Assembly (NCBI GenBank): GCA_014529385.2
Contig: CM043965.1
Span: 66,707,690 to 66,771,689, forward strand
Origin: Adiantum capillus-veneris
Taxonomy: Eukaryota; Streptophyta; Polypodiopsida; Polypodiales; Pteridaceae
Length of the DNA stretch: 64,000 nt
Direction of reading: 5' to 3'
Shown: positions 35,580 through 47,589 of the stretch, piece after piece
Layout: each line of letters starts with the position of its first letter
Numbering within the stretch: position 1 is the first letter of the stretch
Notes under the pieces: generated by a model
Databases searched by the model: none
Told to the model about the DNA's origin: nothing
Seen by the model: only the letters and a program-made list of their open reading frames with translations
Position numbers and translations under genes: made by a program

Positions 35580-37646
35580 TTTCCCTTTGCTTCTTTTGAA
35601 CACGTCAAGTAATAGTTGTGTGATCATTATTTACCATCCTCTCTTAATATGGTTGTCTCTTCCTCTTCACGAAATCCACCTTGATGAACATTACGGTGGC
35701 AACGATGACAACGTGGAACCTATGTGCGATGAATCTAGTGATGTTTGCTTAATGGAGTTTGAAGATGGTGATTCAATTGCTTGATATCTTATAGAAAATG
35801 CTCGATGTATGCTTGACAATAATGCGCTTTTTGTTTTTGTTTTTTCATAGTTGAGCAAGATAGTGCACCATGATACGGTTGTGTCATTCTTGGAAGTCGA
35901 TAGTGGCCTCATTCTTGATCATGTGTCTCCCCTCCGCACAAGGCCCGTTTTGAGCCTACCTAAGCTTGATGTTTCTTCTACTCTTGGCGTTGGGCCCAAA
36001 TCCTTCAAGTGTGTGATTCAAAGCAATGCGGTAGCACATACAATTTTCAAAACTTGTGGAGGAGACAACGGAACTAAGTAAGGCTTACTTGTGTCACGTA
36101 GATATTCTATTGTTGTGTCCATCCCTTACAAGTTTTGTTTTTGTTGTGGCAGTCAAACCTTGTCTGGAGGCTCCACTTCTTGCAGCTACAATAAAACGAG
36201 AGCGTTACAGAGGGTGCCAAACTAGATGATCATACTAATATTGAGTGTTATCATGAGGATGTAATGCCCACTAGTTCATCTTCTCTTGTGCCTTATATTC
36301 CCACTAAGATCCCCCTATTGCACACTGTTGACATCATTGAGACTTGCCCTTGTTTTGCATTTGAGGGGTGCATATTGAATCGATATGGGACTTACAAACA
36401 AATCCCATAAGTCACTAATTATATGTGCTACCTTAAGTTAGACCTAGTTGATGCACTCAACATCAACACCATCTTTTGTGCTATTAGCGATCAATTTATT
36501 GCACAGTTCGTTGACAATCTTACCATAGGAGACTTTGTGCACATTGAGAATGTGACTGTGAGACAAAAATCTAAGTTAGATGTTGGCACATCTCCTTATT
36601 TACTATTTTTCAACGCTTCCACGGTTGTAGAGAAGACAAAGTCAACCTTAGTTTCTACCCAGAGAGAAAAGTGTGTCAATTTTTGGATGAGGCACAATCC
36701 TTGCATGCACAGGGTAGCCGTATGCACTTTGAAATTGTAGTAGTTGTTGTTATACAGGGCCATGCTAGCACTTCAAAATCTGGTGTTTCCCAAGGTGATC
36801 TTGTTGTTGCAGATGGCAGCCAGCTGAGGATCATGCCACTGTAAGACTACCTTATCTTTGCCCTTTTATAGATTTGTTTCTTTCTAATATTTTCCCTTTC
36901 TTACCATCACAGCTTAACTTTGTGAATTCACACAAAAAGATGATTACCATGCTATCTTTCATGCTCTTGAGACCGATGTGCATCCTATGTTTGTTGCACA
37001 AAACATAGGTTCCTTCATAGGCCAAAGCAATACAATCTCAATCTTGGATATTACTATCCTAGCATGCATCAAAAGTCCTCATCTCAAGCATTGTTTGGAG
37101 GAAGCATATAAGGCCCGTATTCTTGATGTTGGTTACAATCAAGAAGTAAGTATTGCTTTGGCTTTTCCTTTTTCACCATAATAGCTCAAGAAAGGTCTAA
37201 CTTGCAGTGGCTATACATAGGTGACTGGCACATTGCACTTTGTGAATGTGAATTCAATTTTGGTGGAACGTTTTTGTGACCAATGCAAATCTACTAAGAT
37301 TCATCACCAACAAGAGGCAGAATTTTGCTCTATCTGCTCAAAATCTACAACTATTGTTTTGGTGCCCAAGCTTGAAGGAAAGATTTTGACCAACAAAGCT
37401 TCCCCAATTGACGTTTCCTTAGAGGGTGACATAGTCAACAAAGTGTTGCATCTTGACAAAAACTTTGTTGATTTATATGCTTCTAATGTACTGGATGCAC
37501 GTGAGATGCTAGCCTCCCTTGTCCGAACTGATAGATTCACCATCAACAAGTTAGGTAAATTCCTCCTCTACAATATTGAACCTCCATCACCTCCACACAG
37601 AAAAACACTCTTTATATTATATTGCTTTCATCCATTGCTCATCTTG

Positions 37647-37650
<4 letters not shown>
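35580..37650 (+). pseudogene. RPA-like single-strand DNA-binding protein of the Helentron
   Basis: Plus-strand pieces read as OB-fold strands. At 36423-36740: ISDQFIAQFVDNLTIGDFVH, then KSKLDVGTSPYLLFFN, the DBD pattern also seen in plant DUF223/RPA-like proteins. At 37221-37560: TGTLHFVNVNS followed by a possible zinc ribbon (CDQCKS ... FCSICS) as in the RPA70 C-terminal OB fold. Between pieces lie likely small introns: GTAAGG...GGCAG (36077-36153), GTAAGA...CACAG (about 36844-36912) and GTAAGT...CATAG (about 37147-37220). RPA-like ORFs accompany Rep/helicase ORFs in plant Helitrons and probably coat the single strand during rolling-circle transfer. Position and strand match the Rep-helicase region downstream. 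The upstream exons are uncertain, and several frames carry stops, so I call it decayed. Confidence 0.6.
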
Positions 37651-37655
<5 letters not shown>

Positions 37656-37715
<60 letters not shown>

Positions 37716-37769
37716 GTGTTTCATTTACTTGTCTTCCTCTCTCCCCATAGCCCAAGGGGGGGGGGGGGG
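37656..37769. repeat. (TC)n tract and 14-G run
   Basis: TC tract of about 29 units (37656-37713), then a run of 14 G at 37756-37769, both within the spacer after the RPA-like gene. Confidence 0.9.
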
Positions 37770-38258
37770 AATTGCATGTACATGGGTTCCTCAAGCCACC
37801 AAAATGCATCTTTTGAACAACTCATTCAAAATGATATTGATAGTAATTGCTTAGCTAGTCACCCACGAAATAATAATGTTTTGCTCGTGCTCAATAAAAT
37901 AGTCAAGTCACGCTCATCATTGCAAAAAATTAACAACATCATGGTAGATGCGGTGAGAGTATCGTTAAAGTGAATGCCAATGATGACACCTTTTTGGGTG
38001 CATTTAGCTTCCAACAGACATGATTCCTTCATTTTGACCCAAGTATTGAATAGCCACACATCATCTATTGGTATTGCACTTGATATTATCCATGTATTCT
38101 CCTTTAGATTTAGTATCGCATGCGAGGTCAATATTTATGGTGTGCCAATACCTTCACCCAAAAGGACAACATTCAATGGTGGAGCCAATTCAACAACATT
38201 TCACAAAATCATCATTGTTGATAGAAGTGGTTATCTATTTTTTTACTTGGGGGAGAGC
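37770..38258 (+). other. Spacer or decayed end of the RPA-like gene
   Basis: Short plus-strand frames (37974-38291 and others) run through this stretch without motifs I recognise. They could be the degraded C terminus of the RPA-like protein. Confidence 0.3.
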
Positions 38259-38284
38259 CGATACTTGCGTAAACGCAAGTATCG
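38259..38284. repeat. 11-bp perfect hairpin between RPA-like and Rep genes
   Basis: Arms CGATACTTGCG and CGCAAGTATCG with a TAAA loop. It lies between the two transposon genes. It could be a terminator-like or regulatory structure, or a former Helitron end hairpin; no CTRR-type terminus follows it. Confidence 0.6.
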
Positions 38285-38397
38285 TACTTGAGACAAAAAA
38301 GAAACGGAATCATTGAAAGCTTTGCTTCTCCAGCAATCGAATGAACTCCCTATTTCCATCGCAAGACAATTTGCTTGCTTGCGTGATAGAAGCACCC

Positions 38398-38405
38398 TAT
38401 AAATA
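38398..38405 (+). promoter_or_regulatory. Candidate TATA box upstream of the Rep-helicase gene
   Basis: TATAAATA in the context CCCTATAAATAGG, flanked by a short inverted repeat GCACC/GGTGC. About 340 bp upstream of the first recognisable Rep-region residues, so it could serve as the core promoter of the Rep-helicase transcript. Sequence match only. Confidence 0.4.
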
Positions 38406-38689
38406 GGTGCAATAACAACAAAAATTGAAAAACTTAAAAAATAATTACACCCCACAGCTCCCTTGAACAAGCCTCCCCACCAAACAAAGTTATACAACAA
38501 TACATAAAAAACAACGAACAATGTTCTTATATATTGATGTTCTAAATGTGGATGTTTAATATTTTTTTCACAATTAGCTCAAAAAGGACATAGGTCGGCA
38601 CTTGGGAGGTCTAGAAACATTGAGATACATGAGAACTATGTTTGCACTTCCTGCGGGCGTAAAAGGCAAGACCATGGTAAATTGCTCAC

Positions 38690-41600
38690 CGATTGAATTC
38701 CATAGGATTTAACTCCCCCTTGGATACAGTAGACAAGTTAAATCATTTAGAAAGTCGCCTTGTCAGTGTCAGGGAGCTTACCTTTTGCCAAAATTAGGGA
38801 GCTTACATACGATGGTCAATTTGGATTACAAGGTAGCATTATTAACATTTTGGCATCCTTGGAGAAAATACAACAAATACTATCGAGGTTTTCATGACAA
38901 AGCCTCGATACTAGTGGGTATTAAGTGTCGTCTACAATACAACCATTGCTACCTTTTCGGAATTGTCCGCCCATTGCTTACAAAGAAAGATAATGCTCAA
39001 CTATTGTAAACATCTTTATACAGGAACAAAAATTTCCTCTAAACAACAAGTGGCTCAACCATTTCCATAGTCTGCATTGCCCTTTGCCTAATGATTTTGT
39101 TGATGACAATCAACCACCAAAAGAAGATGATCTAGCCATATATGTCATTCTTCATGGAATTGAGTCATCGCAACAAGTAGTGGATCATAACGACAAAGTC
39201 TTCTTCGTAGCTCCTATTGAGGGAAATAGTCCTTTGAGTATGTTTAAAGATGAATACTGTGAAGAGCTTAGTTTCCCTACTATTTTCTACGGTGAGCCCC
39301 ATAAATACCATAGACATGTTAAGCATAGGCATCAACATGTGGCTCAATGGGAACTTATGCACAGTGATAGAAGATTCTCCCTAAATATAGATAATATTTT
39401 TTTCAAAACAGTGAAAGTAATGGCTCAAAAGATCCTGGGGTCCATTTGGATCCATATGCGCAAATGCAAGCTAAATCACAATAAACTAGTGGCCGCACAA
39501 GTTGTTGGAGATACTAACATTGAGAAGGTCTTGTCTTCTCAAATTGGATATCATGACTTTGAGGCATTGTGAATATCACCTGAATACAAGGAAAATTTGA
39601 AAAAACGCGCCTTCTCTATGATTAGACAGCTTGGGCCATCAACATTCTTTGTCACATTTTCTGCGGCTGAGAAACGTTGGAAACCTTTGATTGGAGCACT
39701 TGCTAAGCTCAACCCCATTGTGCCTACAAGCACACAAACAGAAGCATCATATATACGAGATTTGGTCTGAGGTGACCCTGTAACAACAACCCGCTTTTAC
39801 CTAAACCGGTTTAATGGAATGAAGAGTTTGCTAGCCAAGGATATAACCATATTAGAAAACTCAAAGATTACTTTTTTGTAACCGAGTTTCAGAGTTTGAG
39901 CTACTATGGATAGAAAATGCTCCTATTTATGGAAGATTCCAACGAAGATGTTGTGCATTTCATTGATAAGTACATAACAACGGATTCCATGCTTCTTCCT
40001 CTAGATTTACAAAACATTCAAACACACAAGCATAAGAAGTCTTGCTTCAAAAGATGCAAAGAATGCCGATTTGACTTTCCTCACTACCCATTGCCTTTGA
40101 CTATGATTTTAGAGCCTTGTTGTTCTCAACATACCAACATCCAATACAATAAAAAGAAACACAAAAAAATCAAAGATAATCTATTGCTACTAGATTATAA
40201 AAGCAAATATTACAATCAATTAGTGGCTCCTATCAATGGACCTTCACTTTGAGGAATACATCCAAGCTATAGCATCCACAATCTCATGCCCAACACTCCA
40301 GTTGAAAAGAAATATCAAAGATATTTACACAAACAATTTCAATCCAATCATTTCAAAGCTTTGGGATGCGAATTCAGATATACAATACATTTTAAATGCA
40401 CATGGAGCAGCTACCTATTGCACCTCATATATAACAAAATTTGATAATGCACTCATCAAAGAAATTAAAGAGTAGTTCAACTCTTGTGTTCAAAACAATG
40501 CAACTACATTTGATAGACTTCAAAAAGTATTAAACACAATACTGAACACACAACAAATAAGCTCGCAACAAGCACTATATATTGCACTTTCTCTACCTTC
40601 CTACAGTGCGACTCGCGAATTTATATTCGTAAACACAAACCCTCCCCACGAGAGAGCAATGCTTCTCAAGCAAAAACATCTCCTGTAGCACATAGACTTG
40701 CGACTAGCACAAATATCTTTTACATAACAAGCATAGACAAATATTGTGCACGTCCTGTCCAACTCAATGCCATATCATTGGTAGAATTTGCCTCCACATA
40801 CACTGCAACAAGCAACACATACAAAAAACGTAACAAACCAAAAATTATATGATATGTAAATATAATGTCGCAAAGAACCCACATAATTATTGTAGAGAGT
40901 GCCTTTTGTTTTTACCATAGATAAATAATGAAAATCAACATCTAACAAATGGACTCACATGGAAAGATGTATACAATCAAAATAAACCTATCATTGATAG
41001 AAATGAATCTAAATATAACAAAAACACAACAGTGAAAGACAACCTTAACACCAACTCATTCGGCACTAGTTCACCTTCGACATCTCGACACTATATGATA
41101 TTTCCTCCCATATTCATGTTGACATCACACAAGACCTAAATATACAACGCCAACAACTACATACACACACTATACCAGCCATAAAATACTGCTCCAACCA
41201 AACGATGTTTACTACAAGAGGATTTTACTGCTTAATGCCCAACAAAGGCTAATATTCAATGATATTATGCTGAAAAAACATATATTTCCCACATAAGCAA
41301 TCCACATTTTCCTAATTGGAGGCGCAGGCATAGGCAAAACTTTCACCCTTCTTTTGATTGTCCAAGGGATTCTACGTTTCTATAACCACATATCACATTC
41401 AGTCCAAAAACAACAAAAGATTTGCTAATGGCATACATGGGGAAGGCTGTTTTTAACATTGGTGGAACCACTATCCACTCGGCCCTCCACTATCCAATGT
41501 TTTTAACATTGGTGGAACCACTATCCACTCGGCCCTCCACCTGCTGCTACTCACATCATCTAGCACTTCCCTATCACCTGAGAGGCTGAATGAGCTACTA

Positions 41601-42650
41601 CTGCTTTATCGAGACCTGCAGTTAGCCGTTTTCGATGAAATCTCCTTGATTGGAACCAACATTTTCGCTATGGAAGACTCTCGTCTGTGCACAATAAAAA
41701 AACAACTACAACCAACGATTCGGTGGTGTTGATGTCATCTAGTGCGGTGATCTTTGCCAAGCTAGTCCAGTATGTGACTCTTGGATTTTTTCTAGAAAAC
41801 CTCAATTGCTCAAAGCTATCTCACTCTTTCTGGCATGACCGCATAAAGTGATATGAGTTAACAATAACCATGAGACAAACTAATAAGACATTCATCAACA
41901 TACTCAACATGATACACATTTCAAAACACTCCCATGAAGACATTTTATTTCTCAATATGCATTACATGTGCACGATACCTCATCCAACCATGGTATCCCA
42001 CCTTTACTATGCAAACAAAGATAAAGACCTACACAACCAACATGTTTTCAACACTACCATAGGGACACCAATATTTATTGAGGCACAAGACACAAGGGCA
42101 AAAACTTGCAGCAAAACTATTCAAATACCAGTAGATCCAAAGACAGCGCGTCTTCACACAAAACTTCACTTAAAGCCAAGCCTAATTGTGGAAATTTGTG
42201 TTGGAAATATTGACATTATGATGGCCCATTGAATGGAGCCGATGGTATATTCAAAGCAGTAACACACAACTCCATGACACAATCATTTGGATTCACTTTC
42301 AAACCACTAAATTGGGCCAAGAAACTAGATATGGAAACCAACAACTATATGATACATCAATAGATAAACAATGGACACCAATCCAAAAAATAGCATATGA
42401 GTTTCAAATAGGAAAGAACTTCCTAAACACTAATACTAGAACACAATTCCCAATTCAACCTGCAACTGCTAGAACCATACATCGTGCACAGGGCTTGACA
42501 CTAGACACCTTGGCTTTTGATCCAACCAACATTCAAAGTCACGGTCTTGTGTACACTGCCCTCTCTTGCATAAAAGATCACAGCCATTGTTACCTCCTCA
42601 CAGAATTAACTCCCGCCCATATTAAAGTAGACCAAAATAGTTCTAGATGA
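38690..42650 (+). pseudogene. Helentron/Helitron Rep-helicase, decayed
   Basis: Domains in order: a DUF6570-like segment (LNHLESRLVSVRELTF, 38738-38785); a pre-Rep segment (39084-39570); the Helitron Rep start (MIRQLGPSTFFVTFSAAE, about 39615-39670; DPVTTTRFY, about 39770). The HUH region at 39881-39930 reads TEFQ then ELLWIENAPIYG with the histidine-containing link missing. CFKRCKECRFDFP follows (40050-40080), then the Rep core with the tyrosine pair YCTSY (40416-40430). The Pif1-family helicase has Walker A GGAGIGKT (41318-41341), Walker B VFDEIS (about 41628-41645) and motif VI region TARTIHRAQGLTLD (42465-42506). The enzyme class nicks and unwinds DNA for rolling-circle transposition. Many stops and frame shifts (worst at 40480-41300) and a 50-bp duplication in the helicase make it non-functional. 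Confidence 0.85.
41449..41548 (+). repeat. 50-bp tandem duplication inside the helicase
   Basis: Two copies, period 50 bp, covering the conserved helicase segment read as FNIGGTTIHSALH. Since 50 is not a multiple of three it shifts the frame just before Walker B. Confidence 0.85.
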
Positions 42651-43425
42651 GTTGCACCGCCTCAAAACACACGCCACTTGGCAACCTTCACAGCTTGACC
42701 TCCACTCTTGGATCTCCACTCTTTGCCTCACTTGATAATACAATCTCTTAACATTCTGTCTCTTAAGAAACACTACAACAACCTTATTCATGATGATAAC
42801 TTAATAGCTTCACACACTCTTTGTCTTCAAGAAACAAGCTACAACATGCTGACCTGATAGCGATGCATGGTTACACACACACTCAAAAAAATGGCCCCAT
42901 GGGAGTGTCCCTCTTCACATTTTAAAAAAACATACATCTACAACACCACGACCTTATTTCCACAAATGAGATAGAATGCAATACAACACTCCTCAATAGA
43001 CCACATGGTCCACCAATAACCCTGATAACATTGTACCGCAGACCCTCCAATCCAATTCCCTTGATCCTGCAAACATTGACCACACTACTCACACCTCCCC
43101 ACCATCACACCCCTACCATTTTACTCGGTGACTTCAACATCAATGCTAACTACCAAACCCCTGAATACCTTGCTATTTCTAACCTTCTCTCCATACACAA
43201 CATGACACAACATATAACCCACAACACAACAATCCACAATTCAACTTTGGACCACATTTGGACTACAAATTCCTTGCTTGGCATAACAACGGGCACTAAC
43301 TTCTCATTTTGGTTAGACCACTCTACTATTTAATTGCCGCTTCCACTGACCTGCGACAACACATTCCAATCCCCCCTCTTTCGGCTTCCTTCCAACGCCT
43401 TCAAGAATCCTTTCATTAGCAGGCC
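42651..43425 (+). pseudogene. C-terminal EEP endonuclease domain of the Helentron
   Basis: Directly after the helicase end and on the same strand comes an endonuclease/exonuclease/phosphatase (AP-endonuclease-like) domain. Its motifs are LNILSLKKHYNNLI (about 42746-42790), LCLQETSYN with the metal-binding Glu (about 42819-42846), LYRRPSNPIPLI (about 43030), ILLGDFNIN (43118-43144), STLDHIW (43241-43261) and LDHS (43313-43324). These are the QET, GDFN and DH signature positions of the family. A C-terminal domain of this kind fused to Rep-helicase defines Helentron/Helitron2 elements; LINEs carry the same fold N-terminal to RT, but no RT follows here. Frame breaks lie near 42855-43025, so it is inactive as read. 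Confidence 0.8.
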
Positions 43426-43437
43426 CCCGTGATACCT

Positions 43438-44897
43438 CACCTTGTTTGTAATAATTTCATGGACTTTATTCACCCAACCACATTTTATATTAAAGTTCTC
43501 TTTCATTTTTGTATCCCTAAGTCCTTGGCCTATTTCAAGATTGTTTTTAGATGGAGATATTCTAGAAATCTAGCACAATCCCTTTACAGGCCTAGAGACA
43601 CCTTTGTTGAATACACTAATAAAAATGGAAGTTGTGGCTGCCTATCCCATTAAATATTTGCTAATCATTTAGTTGACCATGGGATCCGCAGTAAGCATGT
43701 CCTCTCTTTTTCACAACACTTTTTCAGACACCCGCTTCTTAAAGAGTTTACCAATAAAGTCTTGAACCACACTTCCCATGTTCCAATTAACCCTAACCCT
43801 ATTTTAAAATAAATTTATCTTCGCTAGGGAAAACTCTATACTATCATGCATATCTCTAGCACCCCAGAACACCGCATATTCGTCAGAGAGTCCAATCTCG
43901 AAATCTTTTAGGATAAATTTCCTAACCACAGATATAGTCAATCTCTTTGGTTTAAGGACCAAAACTTGCTAAATTGGGTAAACATGAAATGATGGATGCA
44001 TTCTTATACTCTTGGTAGTTTATGGATGATTTACTATTTATAAATAACAAGTTTTTTCACAAGTGTCTTTTTCACAACAAACCCTTGTCCTTTTTGACCC
44101 CTTTACCATATACCCTTTGGATATTATCAGCATGAAAAAAAACATTTGAAACACACACGATAAAAACATCTAAAACACATGAGACAAAATACTTGAATAT
44201 AAAAATCCATATTCAAAGGCCATATTTTGGTAAATATACTACGTGTACATACTTGGAAAAAGATCAAGTCCCAGGTTGCAATATTTCATTGAGTTGTGGG
44301 CTCGTCATTTTCAGACACCCGCTTCTTAAAGAGTTTACCAATAAAGTCTTGAACCACACTTCCCATGTTCCAATTAACCCTAACCCTATTGTAAAATAAA
44401 TTTATCTTCGCTAGGGAAAACTCTATACTATCATGCATATCTCTAGCACCCCAGAACACCGCATATTCGTCAGAGAATCCAATCTCGAAATCTTTTAGGA
44501 TAAATTTCCTAACCACAGATATAGTCAATCTCTTTGGTTTAAGGACCAAAACTTGCTAAATTGGGTAAACATGAAATGATGGATGCATTCTTATACTCTT
44601 GGTAGTTTATGGATGATTTACTATTTATCAATAACAAGTTTTTTCACAAGTGTCTTTTTCACAACAAACCCTTGTCCTTTTTGACCCCTTTACCATATAC
44701 CCTTTGGATATTATCAGCATGAAAAAAAACATTTGAAACACACACGATAAAAACATCTAAAACACATGAGACAAAATACTTGAATATAAAAATCCATATT
44801 CAAAGGCCATATTTTGGTAAATATACTACGTGTACATACTTGGAAAAAGATCAAGTCCCAGGTTGCAATATTTCATTGAGTTGTGGGCTCGTCATTT
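43438..44897 (+). pseudogene. Penelope-like retroelement, copy A, segment 3
   Basis: Resumes copy A. It is homologous to 48870-49360 of copy B (NNFMDFIHP here, NKFMDFIHP in B). It then carries HPLLKEFTNKVLNHTSHVPI, the segment that precedes the RT core, but ends without the RT catalytic part. The 587-bp duplication is within this segment. Confidence 0.6.
43724..44897. repeat. 587-bp tandem duplication
   Basis: 43724-44310 is repeated at 44311-44897, with only about three substitutions seen (for example TTTTAAAAT versus TTGTAAAAT). It lies wholly inside copy A and is absent from copy B, so it postdates the array. Confidence 0.95.
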
Positions 44898-47589
44898 ATA
44901 GTAGTGAAAATGGTTCATTACTCTGCACAATTATCACATTCTTGTCTTGCTATCACAATACACTCACGCTCTTGAGTACCCACTGCTCCTTGCCCTCTGC
45001 ATGCTACCAAAGCTACAACACTAGCTGCCTCTAGCAACAATTGGAAGCTTCATCTCTCCTTTGCAATGTAATATGTCATCCATACTACTTCGGCATGGCA
45101 TCTTCAAACCAGGTAGATCAACATGTTTGATTTACTCAGTATTTTGGCTTTGACTCCATGTGTTTTATCTCATCTACCATACTTTGAATGAAGTCGCGGA
45201 GATTGCTTGAACATGAACTTGAGTTCTATAGTGTCATGATCAATTGAACAGAAATGGTTCTCTTTCTTTCTATGTACAAGCTAGGCATGGGATTATACTT
45301 GATTGTACTATGATGGTCTGCTGGCTGATTATACACTCACAAAATCTCATCAATTATTTTTTTTGAATACTCATAGAAATGACTAAATCTCATTTTAAAA
45401 TAATCTATGGTGGATTGTTTACATAGTGGGGCAAGGGTCTCTTATGTTGGAGGGTTTTCACTACATTGATTTTGAGTGCTTACATTACTAACATTGAAAT
45501 GGTCTATCTTAGCATTGGGAGAATTTCTAAATCATATACATTTTTCTTGGCTGCTTCTAGATATTGCTAGCATTTATATTCCATCTAATTCATAGACTTA
45601 ACGGTACTGCTAGACTATTTTCAATTTTAGGGAATAGTCTCGTTATGTTGGGATGTTTTTCCACCTCCATAAGCATTGATCTTGAATGTTACACTACTCG
45701 CATTGACAAGGTATGACTGGGAAACTAAGCATTTGAAAGGGTTTTGAGTCTTTTACAGCCCTTTTGGCAACATCTGTATATTGCTAGCATTGAAGATTCT
45801 CTTACACAATGTTGGATATGATGGATATGCATCGCACATGCTTGTGACCTTTTAGCTTATCTTGCTTGGGATTGGGATTACTGTGGTTATCAATTTCTTC
45901 TACATAAGATAATAATTTATGTTCACCCAGCTATGCGGGAAGTGTTTGAATGTGGTTATTGGGCCTTAATAGATGTATGAGTGGCTTACACAACCCACTG
46001 TGTTGTATCTGCTATCTGTTGAGTGGGAGATAACATGGTCTTACACAACCAACATTTCTGTTTTTTTGCATGAGATATCTTTATATTATGAGCTCACCCA
46101 ACAATTCTCAAAACATTTGAATGGATCACTAGACCTTGGTTGATGTAGGAATGGCTTACATGACCCTTTGTGTTGTATTGGGCTACTCATTAATGAAAGA
46201 TGACTTAGTTTTACACTAGATAAGGTCTTATTCTAAAAGGCTCGATTACGGAGTGAATCACATCACCTTGGCTGGACCTCTTGGCTGAATATGACAAATT
46301 TTAAGGTGAAGCTTAAATTTGAGGAGCTATCCTAGCACCTTCTGGATGTTGGGGGATCATACTATTTTGACCAAAATTTACTTATATACTTTATAGATAC
46401 ATAATTCTACCATAAAATGAACGGATCTATTGCATGGACATGAGTACATTGAACACTTACTGAGAATCATTGATCTATATTGGAAGCGATAATCTGACCT
46501 AGTTGAGTATGATTAAGACTGATAATATGTAACTTTGAACTAACAAAATATTGGAACTCATAATCTTGTAGAAACATATGGAAAGTTGTGAGGGTGAGAT
46601 ATTATAGTGCTCTCAAAACCCTCTTTATTTATGCATGTTTAAACCATTAAGTGTTGTCACTTAATTGTTTAGTTCTAAGGACCTATGTTGGACATACTTA
46701 CAGGAATCGATAAGTTTGGTTGTTATGTATCATAGCTTGTCTACCTCACATGGGGATCTCGTAGAGATGGCTTATATTGTTGAATTTTGAAATTTTAATG
46801 AAAAAACAAACAAAATTTTGCCAAAATTTCAAAATAATAATGATTTCCAATACTTACTTGTTTCCTTGAGGAAACAATCAAGGTAAAGAAGAAAACAAGG
46901 ATTAGGGTCATAAGATCGTGTGAAAACTAGGACTATAAAATCTAAACTGCAATCTGCCAGAGAGAAACTCTATAGATCTAGGGTCTTCTTACCTAGGAAA
47001 GTGAAAGCTTATGAAACACCAAACATTGTATCTTATGATCATTCAAGATAGTAGGGTTTCTTTGGGTGGGTGCGATTAACAAGTGGCTGGAGTCACTTGG
47101 TACATGTCTACCCAAATCATTGTAGCCTATTCTAATATGATGTAATGTTTGGATGGTGACCGGTACCAACCTCTCCTTCATCTACTAGGGATTCATGTAC
47201 GGTCTTGATTCAAATTGAATATTGTAACTAGTTTCAATAATAAGAAATTGAAGCTAATCACTTTGAGATTTTTGCTGTAACAATTGTGGCTCATATAATG
47301 TAAGGTGTACAATCTATTATATGGATCTTTCATGATGGAAAAATAAAACAAACACACACATTGTTTTCCAAATAATCCTTGGTTGGACTATCACCATATA
47401 ATAGACTGTAAATCTAATCTCATGATCATTTAATAATAAGAATCATTCTTGATAGGTAGGATGGATTCCATCCTTGTCCAAGCTTGGATATGCAGATATC
47501 AAGGGACTTGCTGCTCCAACTTTGGGGACTCAATGCATTATCCCTTACTATAAGGGCCCTTAACTTTCATAAGAAACTCTCAAATTTTG
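44898..47589 (+). repeat. Non-coding part of array unit, copy A
   Basis: About 2.7 kb without recognisable protein, colinear with 49990-52200 of copy B (shared blocks such as CAATACACTCACGCTC and GGATGTTGGGGGATCATACT). It has small indels and about 450 bp that B lacks. In Penelope-like elements repeated non-coding ends (pseudo-LTRs) separate tandem coding units; this would be that region if the assignment is right. Confidence 0.6.
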
